From Paenibacillus fonticola DSM 21315 (lineage in GTDB: Bacteria > Bacillota > Bacilli > Paenibacillales > Paenibacillaceae), in assembly GCF_000381905.1 (NCBI RefSeq), contig NZ_KB907246.1, forward strand, positions 62,001-126,000: 64,000 bases of DNA, written 5' to 3'. The notes under the pieces were generated by a model. That model was not told the origin of the DNA. It made no database searches and worked only from the letters and a program-made list of their open reading frames with translations. The position numbers and the translations under genes were made by a program. Below are positions 9,182 to 17,454 of the stretch, piece by piece. Every line of letters starts with the position of its first letter. Position 1 is the first letter of the stretch.

Positions 9182-10102
9182 TTGAACAGAGACGGCGTAA
9201 GCTACACCCTATCTGACAAGCACAATATTTCGGAAGCCCGCAGAGAGGCTTCTTCTTTTTTAGCGGCGGCGGGCGTGCAGGAGCCGGATTCTAACGCCGA
9301 GCTGCTGATTCGGCATGTGCTCGGCTTGGAGGGTGCCGCTTATTTGGCGGCACTGCGCGATCTTTTCCCACGCGAGAGGAAGGAAGCGTGGGAGGAAGTG
9401 ATCCGCCGCAAAGCGGCGGGCGAGCCAGCGCAGTACATTATCGGGGAGCAGGAGTTCTACGGCTTGACCCTTCAGGTCACGCCAGCTGTGCTGATTCCCC
9501 GCCCCGAGACGGAGCTGCTCGTGGAGGCGATCGTGCAGCATGCCGATCGCTTGCCGGCCGGCGGCGCGCTGTACGCCGCCGACATCGGCACCGGCAGCGG
9601 CGCAATTGCCGCTGCCTTGAAGCACCTGCGCCCGAACTGGCGCGTGGCGGCGAGCGATATCTCGCCGGACGCGCTGGCGGTGGCGCAGGGCAATGTCCGG
9701 CGGCTCGGCCTGGACGTGGCGTTCAAGCAGGGGAACCTGCTTGAGCCGTTTGCGGGCGAGCCGCTGGACATCGTGGTGTCCAATCCGCCATACATTCCGG
9801 CGGATGTGATCGCGGGCCTCCAGCCGGAGGTGCGCGACTACGAGCCGCGCACCGCACTCGACGGAGGCCCGGACGGCCTGGCGCCATACCGCGAGATGAT
9901 GGCGCAGCTGGCCCTGCTTCCGCAGCCGCCCCGCCTAATCGGCTTTGAGCTGGGCATGGGGCAGGCCAGTGACGTAGCCGACATGCTGCGCGCTGCCGGG
10001 CATTGGCAGGAAATTGTGACTGTTCCGGATTTAGCTGGAATCGACCGCCATGTGCTGGGTATCGCGGGTCAAGTTGGAGGGACGGCTAACCCCGCTGGTT
10101 AA
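9182..10102 (+). CDS. prmC: Release factor glutamine methyltransferase PrmC (HemK)
   Basis: Transfers a methyl group from S-adenosylmethionine to the Gln of the GGQ motif of release factors. The SAM-binding ADIGTGSGAIA and the catalytic NPPY (SNPPYIPADV) are present, as is the family block LIPRPETELLVE. It starts at TTG after AAAGGAG at the end of prfA. The middle of the gene (about 9380-9990) is markedly richer in G and C than its flanks. The open frame is intact and 306 residues long, slightly longer than average because of a short N-terminal stretch. Confidence 0.95.
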   Translation: MNRDGVSYTLSDKHNISEARREASSFLAAAGVQEPDSNAELLIRHVLGLEGAAYLAALRDLFPRERKEAWEEVIRRKAAGEPAQYIIGEQEFYGLTLQVTPAVLIPRPETELLVEAIVQHADRLPAGGALYAADIGTGSGAIAAALKHLRPNWRVAASDISPDALAVAQGNVRRLGLDVAFKQGNLLEPFAGEPLDIVVSNPPYIPADVIAGLQPEVRDYEPRTALDGGPDGLAPYREMMAQLALLPQPPRLIGFELGMGQASDVADMLRAAGHWQEIVTVPDLAGIDRHVLGIAGQVGGTANPAG

Positions 10103-10261
10103 TATTTAATACTGGATAAAGGATTGTCATAAAAGAGATAAATATAAGCATAAATGAGATATAGGCTGAGATAATTTGGCCCTAGAGAGATATAGTAACG
10201 AAGCGAAATAGGTAGCAAAGTGATTTAAGCAAAGAAAACTATACGCATACAAAACTATAAG

Positions 10262-10317
10262 AAACCTCGGATAGCATGGCGGTTGCAGAACGCCGTCAAT
10301 TATTCGGGGTTTTTTTG
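10262..10317 (+). terminator. Probable intrinsic terminator after prmC
   Basis: An inner GGCG/CGCC hairpin is nested in an AAACC/GGTTT outer stem, ending in a T-run at 10310-10316. The outer stem is imperfect. The 10103-10261 stretch before it holds no gene I can support. Confidence 0.5.
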
Positions 10318-10320
10318 TTG

Positions 10321-10364
10321 GAAAATAATTTTCTATATATTCGGATATATAGAAAATTATTTTC
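10321..10364. promoter_or_regulatory. Perfect double palindrome, candidate operator of the accessory cluster
   Basis: Two 20-bp arms (10321-10340 and 10345-10364) are exact inverse complements around TCGG. Each arm also contains its own 13-bp palindrome: GAAAATAATTTTC at 10321-10333 and GAAAATTATTTTC at 10352-10364. The two palindromes start 31 bp apart, about three helical turns, so they would lie on one face of DNA. A TTTACA hexamer follows at 10374. Such paired dyads are typical of operators for dimeric or tetrameric regulators; the RpiR-type protein at 16296-17156 is the obvious candidate (inference). Confidence 0.6.
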
Positions 10365-10442
10365 CTGAAAGCATTTACAAGTGTCGGGGATTTTGTTAGC
10401 CTAGGATTAGCAAGTGAACCAAAAACACTTAAAGAGAGGAGT

Positions 10443-11807
10443 ATGAAATTGAATAACAAGCTGGAATATGATGTGGTCGTCATAGGTGGAGGCATTTCAG
10501 GGGCAATGGCAGCTATGGCTGCTTCCAGTACGGGGGCAAGGACATTGATTATCGAATCCCACGGTTTCCTGGGAGGAACGCTCACCGCGAATGGCGTAGG
10601 ACCGATGATGACCTTTCATGCAGGGGAGAAGCTGGCAATCCAGGGATTTACGAATCAGCTTATTGAGCGTCTCGTGAAACTGGGAAAATCGCCAGGCCAT
10701 ATTTTTGATACGGTTGGTTTTACGTACTCGGTAACCCCATTTGATGCAGAGGCTATGAAGCATGAGCTGGAGCTGATGGTGGCCGAGAATGGCGGCGAAA
10801 TTTTGTACCATACGATGCTGGCAGATGTGAAAACGGAAGACGGAAAAATTACCGGAATTACGGTATGCAACAAGTCGGGATTAAGCGAAGTCCGGGCCGC
10901 TGTATTTATTGACGCTACGGGAGACGGCGACTTATCTGCCAGAGCGGGGGCGCCTTATACGATCGGCAGGGAATCCGACGGAGCGACCCAGCCGATGACG
11001 CTAAAGATGAAGATGTACAACGTGGATATCCCGCGGGTGAAGCAATATATCCACGAGCACCCGGAGGATTTCCCGCTTTATAACGGCGACACCTCGATTA
11101 TCGAGAAATCACCACGCTTATCTGTAGGCGGATTTGACAGCTTGTTTAAAGAGGCGAAGGCCAAAGGAGAAATATCGATTCCGCGTGAGAACATTTTATT
11201 TTTTGAGACCAACAACCCTGGCGAGGTGATTTTGAATACGACTCGGATTTTGGGCCATGACGGGACGGATGCCTTCAGCTTGAGTGAGGCGGAAATCGAA
11301 GGGCGTAAGCAATGCCGTGAACTGGAATTGTTCGTACATAAATATATTCCCGGCTTTGAGAACGCCGTAGTGGAATCAACAGGGCCGTCCATCGGGGTAA
11401 GAGGCTCAAGACAAATTAAAGGTGTTTATACGCTGACGGCGGAGGACCTTCTCGAACAGCGGAAATTCGAAGATACGATCGCCCATTCGGGATACCCGAT
11501 TGACATTCACAGCCCGGACGGAGAAGGAACGAAGCACCAGAAGCTGGAATGGGGCGGCATGTACAGCATCCCGTACTCCTGCATGATTACGGAGTCATTG
11601 AAGAATCTCATCGTTATCGGCCGCTGTATTTCGGCGACTTTCGAAGCCCAGTCCGCAATGAGAACGACGCCGACAACCGGGGCTATCGGCCATGCGGGAG
11701 GAGTTGCCGCAGCGCTGGCGGTGAAGCACGGATTGGCGGTTCAGAATGTGGATATCAAGGAAGTACAGACGGTGCTGAAGCAGCAGGGGGCGTATTTGGA
11801 AGTTTAA
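10443..11807 (+). CDS. FAD-dependent oxidoreductase (FAD_oxidored / fumarate-reductase-like)
   Basis: A 454-residue flavoprotein. The N-terminal Rossmann motif DVVVIGGGISGAMAA binds the ADP part of FAD, the second FAD motif AAVFIDATGDGDLSARAGAP lies near residues 150-170, and the C-terminal block FEAQSAMRTTPTTGAIGHAG is characteristic of this family. No signal peptide is visible, so it should be cytoplasmic. The substrate is unknown. It is the first gene of a cluster with a permease, a HyuA-like protein, a HExxH protein and an RpiR regulator. The GAGAGGAG site at 10434-10441 almost touches ATG 10443; TTG 10449 two codons on has better spacing and may be the true start. Confidence 0.85.
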   Translation: MKLNNKLEYDVVVIGGGISGAMAAMAASSTGARTLIIESHGFLGGTLTANGVGPMMTFHAGEKLAIQGFTNQLIERLVKLGKSPGHIFDTVGFTYSVTPFDAEAMKHELELMVAENGGEILYHTMLADVKTEDGKITGITVCNKSGLSEVRAAVFIDATGDGDLSARAGAPYTIGRESDGATQPMTLKMKMYNVDIPRVKQYIHEHPEDFPLYNGDTSIIEKSPRLSVGGFDSLFKEAKAKGEISIPRENILFFETNNPGEVILNTTRILGHDGTDAFSLSEAEIEGRKQCRELELFVHKYIPGFENAVVESTGPSIGVRGSRQIKGVYTLTAEDLLEQRKFEDTIAHSGYPIDIHSPDGEGTKHQKLEWGGMYSIPYSCMITESLKNLIVIGRCISATFEAQSAMRTTPTTGAIGHAGGVAAALAVKHGLAVQNVDIKEVQTVLKQQGAYLEV

Positions 11808-11814
11808 AAGGTGC

Positions 11815-11960
11815 CATAAAATACAGCGGCATTTATTTCGGCAGGTGCAGTCGCTCAATTTCGACAGTCGCCAGCTACTGCTCGATTTGACAGGCACTAG
11901 CTGCTACTCAGTATGACAGGCGCAGCCGCTGCATAATTCGGCAGTCGCAGCTGCCAACTA
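11815..11960. repeat. Degenerate tandem repeat of about 26 bp
   Basis: About five imperfect copies of a unit on the pattern GACAGtCGC..GCTgCT follow the FAD oxidoreductase gene and precede the permease. The copies have drifted but keep the GACAG/GGCAG and AGCTGCT cores. No gene lies in this spacer. Confidence 0.6.
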
Positions 11961-11980
11961 ATCCGAGAGGGGAAATTACA

Positions 11981-13273
11981 GTGTCAACCTTAATGTGGTT
12001 TCAGGCTATTGGAATTTTAGTCGTCTTCCTGGTATTTGTAGGGCTAATGATGACAAGAAAGCTTCCAACGATTTTGGCTTTGCCTGCTATGGCGATTCTT
12101 TTTGCACTTATTGCGGGGGTACCGTGGATATCGAACGATCCAGAGGTCACTACAATCGCTAAGACCATTCTGGCTGCGGGCTCTATGCGGCTGTCGGGAG
12201 CGATCGCCGGCCTCGTGTTCGGTGCCTGGTTCGGGCAAATTCTCAATAAAGTGGGAATTACAAAGTCGATTATCCGCAAAGCGGCTGAGCTTGCCGGCGA
12301 CAAGCCGCTCATGATTGCTATCCTGTTCTTTGTTACCGCTTCGATTATTTTTTCTGCGGCGGGTGGCCTTGGAATGGTCATTTTGGTCGGAACCATTGTC
12401 ATTCCGATTATGCTGACTGCGGGGATATCGCAGTTCGTCGCCTCGATCGTCGTCATTTCCGCCGTTGGCGTAGGCGCTTTGTTCAACGTATCTAACTGGG
12501 CCGTATATGTAGACGTGTTGGGGCTTTCTGTCCAGACTATTGCGGATTACACGCTCGTAGCCGCCTTGCCTTTAATTGTCGTTTCTTTAGCTATGATTGT
12601 TTTCTACATCAAAAAAGACGGCAAGGGCCGAAAAGCTTGGGCAATGCCAACAGCGACAGGAGGGGAAGGCAAGAAAGTGCCTGCTGTGGCGCTGATCAGT
12701 CCGCTCGTTCCCGTCATTCTCGTCTTTGCATTTAAAATTGATATTGTACCCGCAGTTATTATCGGCGCGCTCGTGACGATTCTTCTGACTTTGCCGAAGC
12801 GTCCGATCCATGTGCTGTCTAGCGCCATGATAGAAGGGATTCAGGATATTGCCGGGGCTATGGCTCTTATGATCGGTATCGGTATTTTGCTTAATTCCGT
12901 TATGTCGCCGCAGGTGGCATCGCTCATATCCCCATTGATCGAAAGTGTGCTGCCAAGCAGTCCGTTAATGTTCATTCTATTTTTCACTCTGCTGTCGCCG
13001 CTCGCGATCTATCGCGGACCTCTTAATGTATGGGGACTCGGCAGCGGGATTGCCGCGCTTTTCGTAACTGCAGGCATGACACCGGTAGCAGCGATGCTGG
13101 CTCTCCGCGTAGTGAGCAACGTGCAGGCGGTATCCGATCCGACGAACTCGCACAACGTTTGGGTAGCTGATTTTACGAAGAGCGATATTAATGAAATTTT
13201 AAAAAAGACACTGCCTTGGATGATGGTTGCCGTACTCATATCTATGATCTTCGGGTCGTTTATGGTCTTCTAG
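11981..13273 (+). CDS. Multi-pass organic-anion permease, GntP/ion-transporter superfamily
   Basis: A 430-residue membrane protein with about eleven or twelve predicted helices and almost no soluble part, except a charged loop near residues 210-230 (KKDGKGRKAW). Two halves each have the re-entrant-type Gly/Ser-rich stretches seen in GntP, DcuC and citrate carriers: IFSAAGGLGMVILVG and FFTLLSPLAIYRGPLNVWG. A C-terminal SDPTNSHNVWVADF follows. It begins at GTG 11981, with GAGAGGGGAAA upstream. I infer import of an organic acid or amide that feeds the neighbouring enzymes; the substrate cannot be read from sequence. Confidence 0.7.
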   Translation: MSTLMWFQAIGILVVFLVFVGLMMTRKLPTILALPAMAILFALIAGVPWISNDPEVTTIAKTILAAGSMRLSGAIAGLVFGAWFGQILNKVGITKSIIRKAAELAGDKPLMIAILFFVTASIIFSAAGGLGMVILVGTIVIPIMLTAGISQFVASIVVISAVGVGALFNVSNWAVYVDVLGLSVQTIADYTLVAALPLIVVSLAMIVFYIKKDGKGRKAWAMPTATGGEGKKVPAVALISPLVPVILVFAFKIDIVPAVIIGALVTILLTLPKRPIHVLSSAMIEGIQDIAGAMALMIGIGILLNSVMSPQVASLISPLIESVLPSSPLMFILFFTLLSPLAIYRGPLNVWGLGSGIAALFVTAGMTPVAAMLALRVVSNVQAVSDPTNSHNVWVADFTKSDINEILKKTLPWMMVAVLISMIFGSFMVF

Positions 13274-13290
13274 TTGCACAAGTTTAGCCC

Positions 13291-13320
13291 GGGCGGGGAG
13301 CCTCGACGCTTGCTCCGCCC
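13291..13320 (+). other. GC-rich hairpin between the permease and hyuA-like genes
   Basis: GGGCGGGGAGC (13291-13301) pairs imperfectly with GCTCCGCCC (13312-13320). No T-run follows, so it is not a standard terminator. It sits directly upstream of the AGGAGGAG ribosome site of the next gene and could tune relative expression or protect an mRNA end. Confidence 0.4.
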
Positions 13321-13339
13321 GTCATTTCAGGAGGAGAAC

Positions 13340-15487
13340 ATGGAGAGAAGAAAGGTTAGAGTAGGGATAGATGTTGGAGGCACTTTTACCGATGCCGCTG
13401 TTATAGATAATGAGACGTATGAAGTTATTGAGAAAATGAAAATTCCGACCACTCACCACGACGAGGATGGCGTGGCGAAAGGGATCGTTCAAATTTTGCA
13501 CCAAATTTTGGAGAGCCGGGGCATTTTGCCGGAGGACGTCACTTTTATTGCCCACGGTACGACCCAGGCGACGAATGCGCTGCTTGAGGGCGACGTGGCC
13601 AGGGTTGGCATTATCGGCATGGGCTCCGGACTGGATGGACTGAGCGCCCGCTCGGAATCTAATCCGGGTAACATTGAGCTCGCTCCGGGAAAATATTTGC
13701 AGACTTATCATACGTACCTGGACTCCAAGGATCTGAAGGAGGAGCAAATTGCCGCAGCGATCGATGGGCTGGTGCAGCAAGGCGCCGAAGTCATTGTCGC
13801 CGCCGAGGCATATAGCGTGGATGACCCGACGAATGAGCTCCGCGTCGTCGAAATTGCGAACGGGAAAGGAATTTACGCTACGGGCAGTCATGAAATTTCC
13901 CAGCTGTACGGATTGAAAACGCGGACTAGAACGGCTGTGGTCAATGCCTCGCTTATTCCTAAAATGATGGAAACGGCCAACATGACCGAGAAATCAGTCA
14001 AAAACGCGGATATCCAGTCCCAACTGATGATTATGCGCTGCGATGGCGGCGTGATGAGTATTGACGAGGTGCGTAAGCGCCCGATTTTGACCATGCTGTC
14101 GGGGCTTGCTGCCGGCGTTGCCGGAGCGCTGATGTACGAGAAAATTTCGGATGGAATTTTCTTTGAAGTCGGCGGGACAAGCGTCGATATTTCAGTGATC
14201 AAAAATGGGAAGGTCATGATCAAGAACGCCCAGGTGGGCGGGCACCGCACGTACTTGCAGTCTCTCGATGTGCGCACGCTCGGAATTGCCGGAGGAAGTA
14301 TGATTAAAGTAGCCGACGGCCGGATTATAGATGTCGGGCCGCGCAGTGCCCATATCGCCGGCAAGGAATACGAAACGTTTGCGAGCAGTGATCAAATCAT
14401 CGATCCGCAAGTTAAATTTATTAGCCCGAGAGACGGGGACCCGCAGGAATATATCATTTGCGCAAGCGGAAATGGGAAGGAATATTCCTATACGCTAGCG
14501 GGGGCCGCGAACATCCTTGGCTACATTCCCGATGGAGACTACGCCCGGGGGAACACCGAAGCGGCGGTCAAAGCGTGGCAGGCGCTAGCCGCCCATGTAG
14601 GATTAACAGTTGAAGAAGCGGCCAGACAGGTGATAAATATTGCGATCGACAAGACGATGAAGACTGTGAATGAAATGATAGAAGATTACGAGCTGGATCG
14701 TTCCTTTACCACTCTCGTTGGCGGGGGCGGAAGCGGGACGGTGCTCGTACCGGCAATGGCGGAACGGGAGCAGATGAAATGCAAGATTGCCAATAATGCT
14801 CCGTATATTTCTACGATCGGCGTGGCTCTGGCGATGGTGAAGGAGCAGCTTGAGCGGACCGTTGTCAACCCGACTGAGGAGGACATTAAGCGCATTCGGA
14901 CTGAAATTGTCGAGCGGATCGTGCAATCCGGGGCGAGTGAGGAAACAGTTGAGGTAACGATCGAAATCGACAGTCAGAAAAATATTTTGCGGGCTATCGC
15001 CACAGGCTCGACGGAGCTTCGTTCCAAGGATCTGGGACAACAAGCGATTAGCGAAGAGGACATGCGCGTCATTGCCGCTAAATCGGTTGACCAGCCGCTT
15101 GAAACGACGAGACTGGCCGCACAGACTGGAAGATGGAAGCTCTTCAGCAGCGAGAACGTCAAGAAATCCTTTTTTGGCTTGCTAAAGAAGAAGACGGTAT
15201 ATGGCAGCGTACTGGATCGCGAAGGGGTTGTCCGTTTTAAGAAAGGCAACATTCATTTTGAGAAAATTACTAAATCCCAGTTTGCTGGTCAGCTTAGCCA
15301 CTTTTTGGATGACAACACGATCTATTCCGATGCAAATGCGACTCTGCCTAAAGTATTTGTGTTCTATAAAGAGAAAATGCTGGATTTAACGGGCATGCAA
15401 ACGAAGGAACAGTTGATGTCCATTTTGGAGATTGAGACCGAAATACTCACAGCGGAAGATGAACTCATTGTCATTGCCTATCAATAG
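13340..15487 (+). CDS. Hydantoinase/oxoprolinase family protein, HyuA-like
   Basis: A 715-residue ASKHA-fold protein. The N-terminal GIDVGGTFTDAAV is the phosphate-binding loop of the hydantoinase A / N-methylhydantoinase / acetone carboxylase beta family, and the family hallmark HGTTQATNALLEGD follows at about residue 75. Further blocks are MRCDGGVMSIDEV, EVGGTSVDIS and LVGGGGSGTVLVPAMAE. The N-terminal domain plus catalytic domain end near residue 520; about 190 more residues with no motif I know follow. These enzymes use ATP to open cyclic amides or activate carbonyl compounds, usually with a HyuB partner. No HyuB is encoded here. ATG 13340 is chosen because AGGAGGAG precedes it; an upstream TTG at 13274 has no ribosome site. 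Confidence 0.85.
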   Translation: MERRKVRVGIDVGGTFTDAAVIDNETYEVIEKMKIPTTHHDEDGVAKGIVQILHQILESRGILPEDVTFIAHGTTQATNALLEGDVARVGIIGMGSGLDGLSARSESNPGNIELAPGKYLQTYHTYLDSKDLKEEQIAAAIDGLVQQGAEVIVAAEAYSVDDPTNELRVVEIANGKGIYATGSHEISQLYGLKTRTRTAVVNASLIPKMMETANMTEKSVKNADIQSQLMIMRCDGGVMSIDEVRKRPILTMLSGLAAGVAGALMYEKISDGIFFEVGGTSVDISVIKNGKVMIKNAQVGGHRTYLQSLDVRTLGIAGGSMIKVADGRIIDVGPRSAHIAGKEYETFASSDQIIDPQVKFISPRDGDPQEYIICASGNGKEYSYTLAGAANILGYIPDGDYARGNTEAAVKAWQALAAHVGLTVEEAARQVINIAIDKTMKTVNEMIEDYELDRSFTTLVGGGGSGTVLVPAMAEREQMKCKIANNAPYISTIGVALAMVKEQLERTVVNPTEEDIKRIRTEIVERIVQSGASEETVEVTIEIDSQKNILRAIATGSTELRSKDLGQQAISEEDMRVIAAKSVDQPLETTRLAAQTGRWKLFSSENVKKSFFGLLKKKTVYGSVLDREGVVRFKKGNIHFEKITKSQFAGQLSHFLDDNTIYSDANATLPKVFVFYKEKMLDLTGMQTKEQLMSILEIETEILTAEDELIVIAYQ

Positions 15488-15534
15488 CAGGGAAGGAACT
15501 GACCATCATATAGAAGGGGAAGGAGATGCGGGCC

Positions 15535-16191
15535 GTGTTGCTGCAGGAAACGACAGCAGCCCTTTCCGATGAGGTGCTCGCTTGCGCGGAACTGACGCAG
15601 GATCCTTTATTTTATAAAATACCAAAGGATAAAATTCCATACTATGTAAAAGCCTCGCTGGACAAAGGACGCCAAATGGCGGCTGATTACATCGGTATTT
15701 CGGCGAGAGCCTTATGTGAGCGGGCAGGGCTGAAATATGAAATTTCGGGCAAAACAGCCAAGTTCCATCATGTTTCCTTCCGCGCACAGATCAACTTTGC
15801 GAAGAAGGTGCCGGAAATTATCGTGTACTCCTCTTCATTGTCCGAAATGCATCAGGCATTGGAGGCCGTTCTGGGACATGAAGAGAGTCCCGATATGGAC
15901 CGGCTCATTGATATTCATCTGGCCCATGAGTTCTATCACTACCTGGAGTATCAAACAGGCAGCTTTACCAATGAGCTGCTGGAGCCGATCGCCGTGCTGC
16001 AGCTAGGGTTCTATACGAGATGGTCCGGTGTGATGAAGTGCAGTGAGATCGCGGCGCACGCTTTTTGCAAGGAAGTGATGGGGCTTCCTTATTTGCCGAA
16101 TTTACTGGATTATGTATACCTGGTCAAGAGCGGATCGATGTCAGCGGAGCAATTTCAACAATGTGTGAAAAACTGGAATAAAATGTTATAG
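15535..16191 (+). CDS. Small HExxH (zincin-like) protein of unknown family
   Basis: About 218 residues without signal peptide or membrane helix. The notable feature is HLAHEFYHYLEYQTG, containing HEFYH (HExxH) near residues 123-127. This is the zinc-binding and catalytic motif of metalloproteases, and a downstream Glu in KCSEIAAHAFCKEV could be the third ligand as in gluzincins. The N-terminal half (LTQDPLFYKIPKDKIPYYVK) is not recognised. AGGAG at 15521-15525 gives 9 nt spacing to GTG 15535; the in-frame ATG 15526 touches the site. It lies directly after the hyuA-like gene in the same direction. It could be a metal-dependent amidohydrolase or peptidase of the pathway, or a structural zinc protein; I do not assign a function. 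Confidence 0.65.
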   Translation: MLLQETTAALSDEVLACAELTQDPLFYKIPKDKIPYYVKASLDKGRQMAADYIGISARALCERAGLKYEISGKTAKFHHVSFRAQINFAKKVPEIIVYSSSLSEMHQALEAVLGHEESPDMDRLIDIHLAHEFYHYLEYQTGSFTNELLEPIAVLQLGFYTRWSGVMKCSEIAAHAFCKEVMGLPYLPNLLDYVYLVKSGSMSAEQFQQCVKNWNKML

Positions 16192-16225
16192 ACTGCGTTG
16201 GATGCTCTCCTTGCCTCCATCAGTG

Positions 16226-16234
16226 TGGTATAAT
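16226..16234 (+). promoter_or_regulatory. Extended -10 promoter of the RpiR-type regulator
   Basis: TGG precedes a perfect TATAAT at 16229-16234, with no clear -35. Just downstream TGCTAGCGG and CCGGATAGCA (about 16241-16266) form an imperfect dyad over the predicted transcription start that could be an autoregulatory site. Confidence 0.5.
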
Positions 16235-16295
16235 GAAGGGGTGCTAGCGGGGATACCGGATAGCATTTTCCATCGTTAGATCAGGAGGAGGTAGC

Positions 16296-17156
16296 ATGTC
16301 TTCACAAGTTCCGGCAGTCATTGCAAAGATCGTATCGCAGACGCAAAAATTGACATTCGGCGAAAATCAGATCGCCAATTTCGTAATTCATAATCCGGAG
16401 TTTATTACTCGCAATACGATCACGGCCATAGCCAACGAGATTGGCGTGTCGGAGACGAGTATTAACCGTTTTTGCAAGAAGGTCGGTTTTAAAGGCTTTA
16501 ATGATTTTAAAATTGCCTTTGCCCAGGACGCTTTTTACCGGGAAATGCAGGCCAAGAAAAAAGAGCGGCGGGAGATCAATGCTATAGATGCGCTTGCGCT
16601 CGATTATAATGAATTGATCGTGAATACATCTGCGTTAATTACAGAGGAGCAGCTCCACAATGTGGTGGATATTCTGAAGAACGCACGCAGGATTTTTTTG
16701 TTTGGGATGTTCGATTCTTACTTGGCGGCAATTGCACTGAAGAACCGGCTATCTATTATCGGGATCATGTCCGAAGCGATCAGTGACAGCAGAGCGATGA
16801 GAATTGCAGCGTCGCAGTGCACCTCCGAGGATGTCGTCATCGCCTTCTCGCGCTCGGGTTCAACCACAGAAATCGTGGACGCGGTGGCTATCGCCCAGGT
16901 GAACCAGGTGAAGACAATCGCCGTAACCTGCTACGCCTCTTCGCCCATTACAGAAAATGCGGATGTCGATATTATTGCACCGGATAAAATATCCGTAGAT
17001 AACAGCGCTTTTATGTCAAATCATATTACATTTTTGTTTGTCGTAGATTTGATCATGAGCGTATTCATTTCTTCAGACAAGGCTTACTTAAAAAAGAAAC
17101 TGGACAGCGAGGCCGTTCTGGCTCAAGGCCAGTCGATCACCAATTATTTTCTTTAA
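16296..17156 (+). CDS. MurR/RpiR-family transcriptional regulator
   Basis: A 286-residue regulator with the two expected domains. The N-terminal helix-turn-helix is at about residues 30-60 (TITAIANEIGVSETSINRFC). The C-terminal SIS domain begins near residue 115 and contains IFLFGMFDSYLAA and IAFSRSGSTTEIVDA, the sugar-phosphate or phospho-ligand binding motif. Family members bind a phosphorylated or anionic metabolite and repress or activate a neighbouring operon. AGGAGGAGG precedes ATG 16296. Its own promoter is visible and it is the last gene of the accessory cluster, so it probably controls the genes from 10443 on through the double palindrome (inference). Confidence 0.9.
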   Translation: MSSQVPAVIAKIVSQTQKLTFGENQIANFVIHNPEFITRNTITAIANEIGVSETSINRFCKKVGFKGFNDFKIAFAQDAFYREMQAKKKERREINAIDALALDYNELIVNTSALITEEQLHNVVDILKNARRIFLFGMFDSYLAAIALKNRLSIIGIMSEAISDSRAMRIAASQCTSEDVVIAFSRSGSTTEIVDAVAIAQVNQVKTIAVTCYASSPITENADVDIIAPDKISVDNSAFMSNHITFLFVVDLIMSVFISSDKAYLKKKLDSEAVLAQGQSITNYFL

Positions 17157-17454
17157 GTTCAACAATTCTTAAACAAGGAACTAAACGGAAGAGGGGCGCT
17201 TTGCCAGGCATTATTTTGTCTGCGAAGGGCCCTTCTTGCAGATGTTTTATTGCAATGTTACAGAAGAGGGCAGTGGATAATAGTGGAATACAGTTGGATT
17301 ACAGTGGAATACATGTAAGACCAATGGATCACATATAAGGATCTATAGGCTGATTAGTTAACGGTTTCTTGCGTTGCGGATAGACTTTGCCCTGACTTTT
17401 ACTTACAATAATAAGGAGCTTTTGTATTCATCATTTGGAGCGGGAGGACAGCAA

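Noticed and set aside
10127..10585. A 152-codon minus-strand frame overlapping the FAD oxidoreductase start
   Set aside because: It runs through the double palindrome, terminator and coding sequence of a well-supported gene.
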